Notes under the pieces: generated by a model
The model's input: the letters and a program-made list of their open reading frames with translations, nothing else
What the model was told of the DNA's origin: nothing
The model's database searches: none
Shown here: piece after piece, positions 1 through 5,131 of the stretch
How positions within the stretch are numbered: the first letter of the stretch is position 1
Layout of the letters: each line of letters starts with the position of its first letter
Made by a program: the position numbers and the translations under genes
Source of the DNA: Pseudomonadota bacterium
GTDB taxonomy: Bacteria > Pseudomonadota > Alphaproteobacteria > Sphingomonadales > Sphingomonadaceae
Assembly (NCBI GenBank): GCA_023426225.1
Contig: JAFABD010000018.1
Coordinates: 1 to 7,109, forward strand
DNA: 7,109 nt
Reading direction: 5' to 3'

Positions 1-81
1 ATCGCGGCGCTGCCGCTGCCCGCACGCGGCGCCCCGCCCGTCGCGGCGCCCGCCCCCGCCGGTGCGCCGGCCAATCCATAA
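1..81 (+). CDS. C-terminal tail of an upstream gene (partial, unidentified)
   Basis: Frame 1 is open from the first base to a TAA at 79-81 and reads as 26 residues very rich in Ala and Pro, ending APAGAPANP. Most codons end in G or C, as in the genuine genes of this window. Disordered Ala/Pro-rich tails are common at the C-termini of proteins in high-GC bacteria, but the stretch is too short and too low in complexity to name a family. It ends 46 bases before gcdH, on the same strand, so it may be the gene before gcdH in an operon. The other forward frame (2) is also open here and runs straight into gcdH, so the assignment is moderate at best. Confidence 0.4.
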   Translation: MAALPLPARGAPPVAAPAPAGAPANP

Positions 82-113
82 GACGCGCGCACGGCCGCGC
101 GACCGCACGAATC

Positions 114-122
114 AGGAAAGGA
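114..122 (+). promoter_or_regulatory. Ribosome binding site of gcdH
   Basis: The purine-rich AGGAAAGGA lies 5 bases before the ATG at 128. It decides the start: the frame is open further upstream to a GTG at 62, but that extension is Arg-rich, has no ribosome site and overlaps the upstream tail. Confidence 0.7.
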
Positions 123-127
123 CAGAC

Positions 128-1312
128 ATGGCAGAGATGGGTCGTTTTGACTGGGAGGATCCGTTCGGCCTCGACGCGCAGCTAACCGACGAGGAGCGGA
201 TGGTGCGCGACGCGGCGCGCGATTACGCGCAGGGCGAGCTGTTGCCGCGCGTCACCCGCGCCTATCTCGACGAGACGTTCGACCGCGCGATCATGTCGGA
301 AATGGGCGCGCTGGGGCTGCTGGGGCCGACGATTCCGCAGGCCTATGGCGGCGCCGGGCTCGGCTATGTCGCCTATGGCCTGGTGGCGCGCGAGGTCGAG
401 CGCGTCGATTCGGGCTATCGTTCGGCGATGAGCGTGCAGAGCTCGCTCGTGATGCACCCGATCAACGCCTATGGCAGCGAGGAACAGAAGCAGAAATATC
501 TGCCCAGGCTCGCCACGGGCGAATGGGTCGGCTGTTTCGGGCTGACCGAACCCGATGCGGGTTCGGACCCGGCGGGGATGCGGACGCGCGCCGAGAAGAT
601 CGACGGCGGCTATCGCCTGACCGGCGCCAAGATGTGGATCACCAACTCGCCGATCGCCGACGTGATGGTGGTGTGGGCCAAGAGCGACGCGCATGACGGC
701 GCGATCCGCGGATTCGTGCTCGAGCGCGGGATGAAGGGCCTTTCCACCCCCAAGATCGAGGGCAAGCTGTCGCTGCGCGCGTCGATCACCGGCGAGATCG
801 TGATGGACGGCGTGGAAGTGGGCGAGGACGCGCTGCTGCCGCATGTGCAGGGGCTGAAGGGGCCGTTCGGCTGCCTCAACCGCGCGCGCTATGGCATCGC
901 CTGGGGCAGCATGGGCGCCGCCGAGGCGTGCTTCCACGCGGCGCGGCAATATACGCTCGACCGCAAGCAGTTCGGCCGGCCGCTCGCCGCCAACCAGATC
1001 GTGCAGCTGAAGCTGGCCGACATGGAGACCGAGATCGCGCTGGGGCTGCAGGGCGCGCTGCGCGCCGGGCGGATGTTCGACGAGGGGACGCTGGCGCCCG
1101 AGACGATCTCGATCCTCAAGCGCAACAATTGCGGCAAGGCGCTGGCGATCGCCCGCGTCGCGCGCGACATGCATGGCGGCAACGGCATTTCGGCCGAGTT
1201 CCACGTGCTGCGCCACGCGATCAACCTGGAAACGGTGAACACCTATGAGGGCACGCACGACGTCCATGCGCTGATCCTCGGCCGCGCGATCACCGGGATC
1301 GCCGCGTTCTGA
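128..1312 (+). CDS. gcdH: Glutaryl-CoA dehydrogenase
   Basis: Cytoplasmic FAD-dependent acyl-CoA dehydrogenase of 394 residues, the usual length for bacterial GcdH. It oxidises and decarboxylates glutaryl-CoA to crotonyl-CoA in lysine, hydroxylysine, tryptophan and glutarate breakdown, passing electrons to electron-transferring flavoprotein. The sequence shows the acyl-CoA dehydrogenase signature GLTEPDAGSD (138-147), the block YTLDRKQFGRP in the C-terminal helical domain, and the GcdH-typical end ETVNTYEGTHDVHALILGRA. Glu374 in TYEGTHD matches the catalytic base (Glu370 of the human enzyme). Arg98 in GYRSAMSVQSS matches human Arg94, which contacts the substrate's free carboxylate. Both lie at the same offset of 4, which argues for glutaryl-CoA rather than simple acyl-CoA as substrate. 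The start is ATG 128, preceded by AGGAAAGGA. A CoA-transferase gene follows after 31 bases and fits the same pathway. An isobutyryl- or short-chain acyl-CoA dehydrogenase is unlikely given these residues. Confidence 0.94.
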   Translation: MAEMGRFDWEDPFGLDAQLTDEERMVRDAARDYAQGELLPRVTRAYLDETFDRAIMSEMGALGLLGPTIPQAYGGAGLGYVAYGLVAREVERVDSGYRSAMSVQSSLVMHPINAYGSEEQKQKYLPRLATGEWVGCFGLTEPDAGSDPAGMRTRAEKIDGGYRLTGAKMWITNSPIADVMVVWAKSDAHDGAIRGFVLERGMKGLSTPKIEGKLSLRASITGEIVMDGVEVGEDALLPHVQGLKGPFGCLNRARYGIAWGSMGAAEACFHAARQYTLDRKQFGRPLAANQIVQLKLADMETEIALGLQGALRAGRMFDEGTLAPETISILKRNNCGKALAIARVARDMHGGNGISAEFHVLRHAINLETVNTYEGTHDVHALILGRAITGIAAF

Positions 1313-1343
1313 TGCAGGGGGCGGGTCGCACGGGCGCGGGCGC

Positions 1344-2462
1344 ATGAAGCCGCTGGCGGGGATCAGGGTCGTCGAGCTGGCCCGCATCCTGGCGGGGCCG
1401 TGGTGCGGGCAGCTGCTCGCCGACCTGGGCGCCGAGGTGATCAAGATCGAGCGCCCCGGCGCGGGCGACGACACGCGCCACTGGGGCCCGCCCTTTCTGC
1501 ACGACGCCGCGGGCGAGAATCGCGACGCGGCCTATTTCCACGCGTGCAACCGCGGCAAGCAGTCGGTCGCGATCGACATCGCCACGCCCGAGGGGCAGGC
1601 GCGGGTGCGGTCGCTGATCGCCGGCGCCGATGTGGTGATCGAGAACTACAAGGTCGGCGGGCTGGTCAAATACGGGCTCGATGCCGCCAGCCTGCGCGCC
1701 GCCGACCCGCGGCTGGTGGTGTGTTCGATCACCGGGTTCGGCCAGACCGGCCCCTATGCCCGGCGCGCGGGCTATGACTTCATCATCCAGGGCATGGGCG
1801 GGGCGATGAGCCTGACCGGCGAGCCCGACGGCGCGCCGCAAAAGGCGGGCGTCGCCTATGTCGACCTGTTCACCGGCGTCTATTCGGCGGTGGCGATCCT
1901 GGCGGCGCTGCGCCGGCGCGACGCGACCGGCGCCGGCGCGCATATCGACATGGCGCTGCTCGACACGCAGGTGGGCGTGCTCGCCAACCAGGCGCTCAAC
2001 TGGATGGCGAGCGGCAAGGTGCCGCACCGCATGGGCAACGGCCATGCCAACCTGGCGCCGTACCAGGCGTTCGCGACGCAGGACGGCGACCTGATCATCG
2101 CGGTGGGCAATGACGGGCAGTTCGCGCGGCTGTGCGGCGTGCTGGGGCTGACGCTCCACGAGGATGCACGCTTTGCGACCAATCCGGGGCGCGTGACGAA
2201 TCGCGCCGAGCTGATCCCCGCGCTGGCCGCGGCGATCGCGCGCTGGCCCAAGGCGGCGCTGTACGAGGCGCTGGAGGCCGAGGGCGTCCCCGCCGGGCCG
2301 ATCAACCGGATCGACGAGGTGTTCGCCGACCCGCAGGTGCGTGCGCGCGGGATGCAGATCGTGCGCGAGGGCGTGCCGGGGCTCGCCTGTCCGATCGTGA
2401 TCGACGGCGAACGGATGGTCGCCGACCGGCCGAGCCCGCGCCGGCCCGCCAACGACGCCTGA
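1344..2462 (+). CDS. CaiB/BaiF (class III) CoA-transferase, probably acting on glutarate
   Basis: Class III CoA-transferase of 372 residues, cytoplasmic, a little short for a family that usually runs 380-430. The N-terminus has the family opening LAGIRVVELARILAGP (4-19), then LLADLGAEVIKIERP (24-38) and GDDTRHWGPPF (41-51). Asp174 in AYVDLFTGVYS matches the catalytic Asp that forms the mixed anhydride and CoA-ester intermediates in formyl-CoA transferase. GNGHANLAPYQAF and EGVPAGPINRIDEVFADPQV are further family blocks. Substrate cannot be read directly from the sequence. Its position 31 bases after gcdH resembles known gcdH / glutarate CoA-transferase pairs (SUGCT in animals, GcdG in pseudomonads), so succinyl-CoA:glutarate CoA-transferase is the best inference. 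Its ATG has no strong Shine-Dalgarno sequence. An 11-codon reading frame (1312-1347) links the gcdH stop to this start, so translation may depend on ribosomes arriving from gcdH. Family assignment is firm; substrate is moderate. Confidence 0.88.
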   Translation: MKPLAGIRVVELARILAGPWCGQLLADLGAEVIKIERPGAGDDTRHWGPPFLHDAAGENRDAAYFHACNRGKQSVAIDIATPEGQARVRSLIAGADVVIENYKVGGLVKYGLDAASLRAADPRLVVCSITGFGQTGPYARRAGYDFIIQGMGGAMSLTGEPDGAPQKAGVAYVDLFTGVYSAVAILAALRRRDATGAGAHIDMALLDTQVGVLANQALNWMASGKVPHRMGNGHANLAPYQAFATQDGDLIIAVGNDGQFARLCGVLGLTLHEDARFATNPGRVTNRAELIPALAAAIARWPKAALYEALEAEGVPAGPINRIDEVFADPQVRARGMQIVREGVPGLACPIVIDGERMVADRPSPRRPANDA

Positions 2463-2483
2463 GCGCGGCCGGGCGCGGCGCGG

Positions 2484-2508
2484 ATCGGCGAATCAGTTGC
2501 CGATTCGC
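2484..2508. terminator. Possible bidirectional terminator between convergent genes
   Basis: Two mutually exclusive short hairpins lie between the CoA-transferase and the DUF2147 gene. One is ATCGGC (2484-2489) with GCCGAT (2499-2504). The other is GCGAATC (2488-2494) with GCGATTC read in reverse, i.e. GATTCGC (2502-2508), with a 7-base loop. They overlap the last codons of the DUF2147 gene and have no T run on either strand, so a true intrinsic terminator is uncertain. Confidence 0.22.
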
Positions 2509-2915
2509 GTCCAGGTCTGGCTGCGGCAGCCGAGATTGCGCGCAACGCAGCCCTTGCCGACCATCTGATCGCGCCCGACCAGCGTCAGCGTCCCCGACAG
2601 CGTGACGCCGAGATCGGGGATGAACACCTTGCCCTCCCAGTCGTTCGGCCCGGTCTTGCGGAAATCGCGGAAGAGCCGCGTGCCGACGAGCGCCGGCGTG
2701 CCGCCGCGCCGCGCATCGGCGATCGCCTTCTCGCTCGCCCAGACGACGACGCCGCACATCGCGGCGCCGCAGGGTTCGGTGCGGACATGCACGCTGTTCG
2801 ACGGGTTGCGCCAAACCGAGGGGCGCGATTGCGCCGCGGCGGGGGGCATCGCGGCCACCCCCATGATCGCGATGAAGAACGCCGCAGAGGCGCGCGCAAA
2901 TGCCGAAAATCGCAT
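2493..2915 (-). CDS. Secreted DUF2147 family protein
   Basis: A 140-residue protein with a clear Sec signal peptide: basic start (Arg2, Arg8), hydrophobic core about 11-22, and a likely cut after AAA at 26-28, leaving roughly 112 residues in the periplasm. The mature part matches the DUF2147 pattern: early Trp35 (WRNP), the paired-Cys motif PCGAAMCGVVVW (Cys49, Cys54), a middle GTRLFRDFRKTGPNDWEGKVFIPDLG block, and a closing GC-x6-C motif (Cys123, Cys130) followed by W-T-R. The four cysteines may form two disulfides; that is inference. The family has no agreed function and is usually a small beta-rich, periplasmic or outer-envelope protein. The ATG at 2915 is preceded on its strand by AGGACGGGA. 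The gene faces the CoA-transferase tail to tail, ending 30 bases from it, and appears to be transcribed alone. Confidence 0.88.
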   Translation of the reverse strand: MRFSAFARASAAFFIAIMGVAAMPPAAAQSRPSVWRNPSNSVHVRTEPCGAAMCGVVVWASEKAIADARRGGTPALVGTRLFRDFRKTGPNDWEGKVFIPDLGVTLSGTLTLVGRDQMVGKGCVARNLGCRSQTWTRIGN

Positions 2916-3035
2916 GATTCGTTCCCGTCCTGATCGACCCGACCAACCGGAAAGCGCGGATCGGGTTCCGACGCAAGCATGATACCGCCGCGACGACGGG
3001 ACGACGTTGATCGGGGTACAGGACGGCAGGGAAGG

Positions 3036-3071
3036 AAAAAGCCGTGGACCGGAGCCGATGCTTCGACGGTC
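3036..3071 (-). terminator. Weak intrinsic terminator after tRNA-Gly
   Basis: On the - strand an imperfect hairpin pairs GACCG (3071-3067) with CGGTC (3051-3047). An inner AAGC/GCTC stem adds four pairs, one of them a G-T wobble, with a 3-base bulge. Six bases later comes a run of five T (3040-3036). The T run follows the tRNA 3' end by 36 bases. The spacing between stem and T run is longer than usual, hence low confidence. Confidence 0.3.
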
Positions 3072-3076
3072 AACGC

Positions 3077-3151
3077 TGGAGCGGGCGAAGGGATTCGAAC
3101 CCTCGACCCCAACCTTGGCAAGGTTGTGCTCTACCCCTGAGCTACGCCCGC
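3077..3151 (-). tRNA. tRNA-Gly(GCC)
   Basis: Read on the - strand, the sequence folds as a full cloverleaf of 75 bases including an encoded CCA end (3077-3079) and discriminator U. The acceptor stem is GCGGGCG with CGCCCGC. The D arm is GCUC/GAGC with loop AGGGGUA. The anticodon stem is CAACC/GGUUG with loop UUGCCAA. The T arm is GAGGG/CCCUU with the standard loop UUCGAAU. The anticodon GCC (3117-3119) reads the glycine codons GGC and GGU; GGC is heavily used in the neighbouring genes. Every stem is complete, apart from one G-U pair in the T arm, so the gene looks functional. It lies alone between the DUF2147 gene and the thioredoxin operon. I saw no second copy of its 3' end nearby that would mark an integrated element. 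Confidence 0.97.
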
Positions 3152-3163
3152 TCTGGCGTCAAA

Positions 3164-3188
3164 GGCCGGTTCGTCGTTCGAGCCGGCC
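3164..3188 (-). other. Strong hairpin in the tRNA-Gly 5' leader
   Basis: A 10-pair stem, GGCCGGTTCG (3164-3173) with CGAGCCGGCC (3179-3188), closes a 5-base loop; one pair is a G-T wobble. On the - strand the stem is followed directly by TTT and then, 9 bases further, by the tRNA 5' end. It therefore looks like a short intrinsic terminator placed upstream of the tRNA on the same strand. It could instead be a structured leader removed by RNase P. Confidence 0.5.
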
Positions 3189-3202
3189 GGGCTGAGGCGC
3201 GC

Positions 3203-3231
3203 CAACTAGCAACGTGTTTCGGGGCGCGCAA
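3203..3231 (-). promoter_or_regulatory. Possible promoter of tRNA-Gly
   Basis: On the - strand TTGCGC (3231-3226), a 17-base spacer and TAGTTG (3208-3203) form a weak -35/-10 pair. Two context signs support it. An A/T-rich patch just upstream (3236-3255, with runs of T and A in a GC-rich region) resembles an UP element. A GCGCGCC run directly after the -10 resembles the GC-rich discriminator of stable-RNA promoters under stringent control. The hexamers themselves match the consensus poorly. Confidence 0.3.
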
Positions 3232-3312
3232 CCCCCCAAATCACTTTTTTGAAAATGCTTGGCGCACGCGGCGCGAACGCCCACATAGACGACCAACCGA
3301 ACGATCAATCCT

Positions 3313-3317
3313 GGGAG
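3313..3317 (+). promoter_or_regulatory. Ribosome binding site that fixes the TTG start of the thioredoxin-TPR gene
   Basis: GGGAG lies 8 bases before the TTG at 3326, in a region with no ATG or GTG that would preserve the thioredoxin fold without running through the antisense tRNA gene. Confidence 0.6.
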
Positions 3318-3325
3318 CCTTTCCG

Positions 3326-4237
3326 TTGGCCACGCTTGGACTCAGCACCGCCGAGAAGGAAGCCGTCGACGCATTCCGTCGCGACATCGTCGAACCGTCG
3401 ATGCACGAGCTCGTCATCATCGACTTCTGGGCGGAGTGGTGCGGCCCGTGCAAGGCGCTGGGCCCTGTGCTCGAAAAGGTCGCCGCCGACTATGCCGGCA
3501 AGGGCGTCCGGCTGGCCAAGATCGACGTCGACAAGAATCAGTTCATCGCCGCGCAGTTCCAGGTGCGGTCGATCCCGACCGTCTATGCGATGTTCCAGGG
3601 GCAGCTCGTCGCCGACCTGACCTCGGCGCGCACCGAATCGCAGCTGCGCACGATGCTGGACCAGATCCTGCGCCAGATCCCGGTGCAGAGCGCCGAGGCG
3701 GAGGCCGAAGCCGAGATCGAGCCGCTGATCGCGATGGGTGAGCAGGTGCTGGGCGAAGGCGATGCCGAGCGCGCGCTTTCGATCTTTGACCAGATCGACG
3801 CGATGGCGCCGGGGCATGGCGCGGTGGCGGCGGGACGCGCGCGCGCGCTGGTCGCGCTGGGCCGGACCGACGAGGCCGAGGCGGCGATCGCGGCGCTGAC
3901 CGAAGAGGCGGCGCGGATGCCCGAGGTCGAACGCGCCCGGGCCGCGATCGCGATCGCACGCGAGGCGCAGCCGGTCGGCGACCTGGCCCGGCTGAGCGCG
4001 CATGTCGCGGCGCATCCCGAGGACATGGACGCGCGTTATGAACTGGCGGGCGGGCTGATGGCGGCGGGCGACCGCGACGCGGCGGCCGACACGCTGCTGG
4101 CGATGGTCCGCGACGACCGCGAATGGAACGAGGGCACGGCACGCCAGCGGCTGCTGAAGCTGTTCGAGGCGGTGGGGCTGGAAGACCCCTGGGTTTCGGC
4201 GCAGCGGCGCAAGCTGTCCGCGATCCTGTTCGGATGA
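3326..4237 (+). CDS. cnoX: Thioredoxin-TPR chaperedoxin, CnoX/YbbN type
   Basis: Cytoplasmic protein of 303 residues. A thioredoxin domain (about 1-117) carries the active site WCGPC (38-42) within FWAEWCGPCKALGP and the cis-proline Pro84 in VRSIPTVYAMFQG. A Glu/Ala linker (about 122-132) and a helical TPR-like region (133-303) follow. The last 68 residues (ARYELAGGLM ... WNEGTARQRLLKLFEAVG ... RRKLSAILF) match the conserved C-terminus of YbbN/CnoX. E. coli CnoX has lost the CxxC and is a chlorine-activated holdase. The intact CGPC here resembles the Caulobacter form, which combines thioredoxin activity with constitutive holdase activity and delivers clients to GroEL and DnaK; transfer of that role is inference. 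TTG 3326 is chosen because GGGAG precedes it and the product begins MATLGLSTAEKEAV, giving a complete domain; the frame is open upstream only because it runs through the antisense tRNA gene. The stop overlaps the next start (ATGA). Confidence 0.88.
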   Translation: MATLGLSTAEKEAVDAFRRDIVEPSMHELVIIDFWAEWCGPCKALGPVLEKVAADYAGKGVRLAKIDVDKNQFIAAQFQVRSIPTVYAMFQGQLVADLTSARTESQLRTMLDQILRQIPVQSAEAEAEAEIEPLIAMGEQVLGEGDAERALSIFDQIDAMAPGHGAVAAGRARALVALGRTDEAEAAIAALTEEAARMPEVERARAAIAIAREAQPVGDLARLSAHVAAHPEDMDARYELAGGLMAAGDRDAAADTLLAMVRDDREWNEGTARQRLLKLFEAVGLEDPWVSAQRRKLSAILFG

Positions 4238-4845
4238 CGATCACGCGGCTTTCGGTGTTTCCGCTGGCGGGGGCGTTGCTGTTCCCCCGCCTGCACCTGC
4301 CCCTGCACATCTTCGAACCGCGTTATCGCGCGATGATTTCCGATTCGCTGGCGCGCGACCGCCGCATCGGCATGATCCAGCCGCGCGATTCGGCCGAGCC
4401 GCCGACGCTGTTCGACACGGGCTGCGTCGGGCGGATCGCCGAGGTCGAGGCGCACGAGGACGGCCGGTACGACATCGTGCTCGAAGGCCTGACGCGGTTC
4501 ACCGTGCTGCGCGAGCTGGCGGTGACGACGCCGTTTCGCCAGGTCGAGGCGGCGCTGGAGCCGATCGGCGAGAGCGAGCTGCTGTCGCTGGGTGCGCGCG
4601 CGGCGCTGGAGCGCGAATCGCGGCGCTTTGCCGATGCGCTGGGCTATGCGGTCGACTGGACTGCGGTGGCACGGCTCGACGACGAATCGCTGGTCAACGG
4701 CATCGCCCAGATCGCGCCGTTCGACGTCGCCGCCAAGCAGGCGCTGCTCGAGGCACCCGACCTCGACACGCGCGCCGAACTGGTGATCCAGCTGATGCAG
4801 TTTTTCGGGCGGCGCGGCGAAGAGGACGGAATCACGCTGCAATGA
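4234..4845 (+). CDS. Stand-alone LON N-terminal (substrate-binding) domain protein
   Basis: A 203-residue cytoplasmic protein matching the LON N-terminal domain (PF02190) across most of its length. The opening RLSVFPLAGALLFPRLHLPLHIFEPRY (5-31) has the hallmark FPL...LFP...LPLHIFEPRY. RIGMIQP, GCVGRIAEVEAHEDGRYDIVLEGLTRF and a C-terminal helical part (about 105-195, including the ALLEAPDLDTRAELVIQLM segment) follow the family layout. There is no AAA+ ATPase or Ser-Lys protease domain, so this is not Lon itself. In Lon this domain recognises unfolded or tagged substrates. Single-domain versions are widespread in bacteria, with no firmly established role; adaptor or substrate-binding function is inference. 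The ATG lies in the stop of the thioredoxin-TPR gene (ATGA 4234-4237) and its own stop overlaps the Trm112 start in the same way, so all three are probably translated from one message. Confidence 0.9.
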   Translation: MTITRLSVFPLAGALLFPRLHLPLHIFEPRYRAMISDSLARDRRIGMIQPRDSAEPPTLFDTGCVGRIAEVEAHEDGRYDIVLEGLTRFTVLRELAVTTPFRQVEAALEPIGESELLSLGARAALERESRRFADALGYAVDWTAVARLDDESLVNGIAQIAPFDVAAKQALLEAPDLDTRAELVIQLMQFFGRRGEEDGITLQ

Positions 4846-5048
4846 CCGACACGATCGATCCCTGGTTGCTCGCCAAGCTCGTCTGCCCCGCGACGCGCAC
4901 GCCGCTGCGCCACGACGCCGAGCGCGGCCGGCTGGTGTCCGACGCGGCGGGCGTCGCCTATCCGATCCGCGACGGCGTTCCCGTGCTGCTGGTCGAGGCG
5001 GCGATTCCGCTGGACGGCCTGAACGGCACCGGCACCGCCGCCGACTGA
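4842..5048 (+). CDS. Trm112-family small protein (YcaR-like)
   Basis: A 68-residue protein matching the Trm112/DUF343 family: LLAKLVCPATRTPLR (9-23), LVSDAAGVAYP and the hallmark AYPIRDGVPVLL (39-50), at the usual 60-70 residue length. In eukaryotes and archaea Trm112 activates several methyltransferases that act on tRNA, rRNA and release factors. For short bacterial members such as E. coli YcaR the partner is not settled, so no methyltransferase role is assigned. Only one Cys (Cys15) stands where many homologues have a CxxC pair, so zinc binding through this site is unlikely; CPxT in place of CPxC is, as I recall, common in alphaproteobacterial members. It overlaps the LON-domain gene by ATGA (4842-4845) and is the last gene of the run, followed by a GC hairpin. 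Confidence 0.9.
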   Translation: MTDTIDPWLLAKLVCPATRTPLRHDAERGRLVSDAAGVAYPIRDGVPVLLVEAAIPLDGLNGTGTAAD

Positions 5049-5086
5049 ACCCCGCCGGTCGAACTTCTTCCATTGCGGCACGGGCG

Positions 5087-5105
5087 CGCCGGCAAGGGGC
5101 CGGCG
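5087..5105 (+). terminator. Intrinsic-type terminator hairpin ending the thioredoxin-LON-Trm112 operon
   Basis: CGCCGGC (5087-5093) pairs perfectly with GCCGGCG (5099-5105) around the loop AAGGG, 38 bases past the Trm112 stop. Only two T follow on the + strand, so release may be inefficient or Rho-assisted. The same hairpin lies 26 bases beyond the end of the convergent ubiH gene and could serve both strands. Confidence 0.5.
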
Positions 5106-5131
5106 TTACGCCATGCCGTGACCGGGTGCGA

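Noticed and set aside
84..101. Hairpin of CGCGCG repeats just after the upstream stop, as a terminator
   Set aside because: Simple alternating CG sequence with no T run; common by chance in this composition.
182..1474. A 430-codon open frame antisense to gcdH
   Set aside because: It mirrors the GC-rich third positions of gcdH, gives an Arg/His/Ala-rich product with no recognisable domain, and the + strand reads as a complete enzyme.
1290..2159. A 289-codon open frame antisense to the CoA-transferase gene
   Set aside because: Low-complexity Arg/Ala/His product and full overlap with a convincing family member on the other strand.
3077..3151. tRNA-Gly as the attachment site of an integrated element
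   Set aside because: No repeat of the tRNA 3' end, no integrase and no foreign-looking genes are seen in the window.
3044..3325. N-terminal extension of the thioredoxin-TPR gene from a GTG at 3044
   Set aside because: It would translate through the antisense tRNA-Gly gene, its residues match nothing in the family, and TTG 3326 has a ribosome site and a natural N-terminus.
3943..3957. Tandem GCGATCGC palindromes as a regulatory repeat
   Set aside because: They lie inside the TPR coding region and are explained by alternating Ala-Ile codons in GC-rich DNA.
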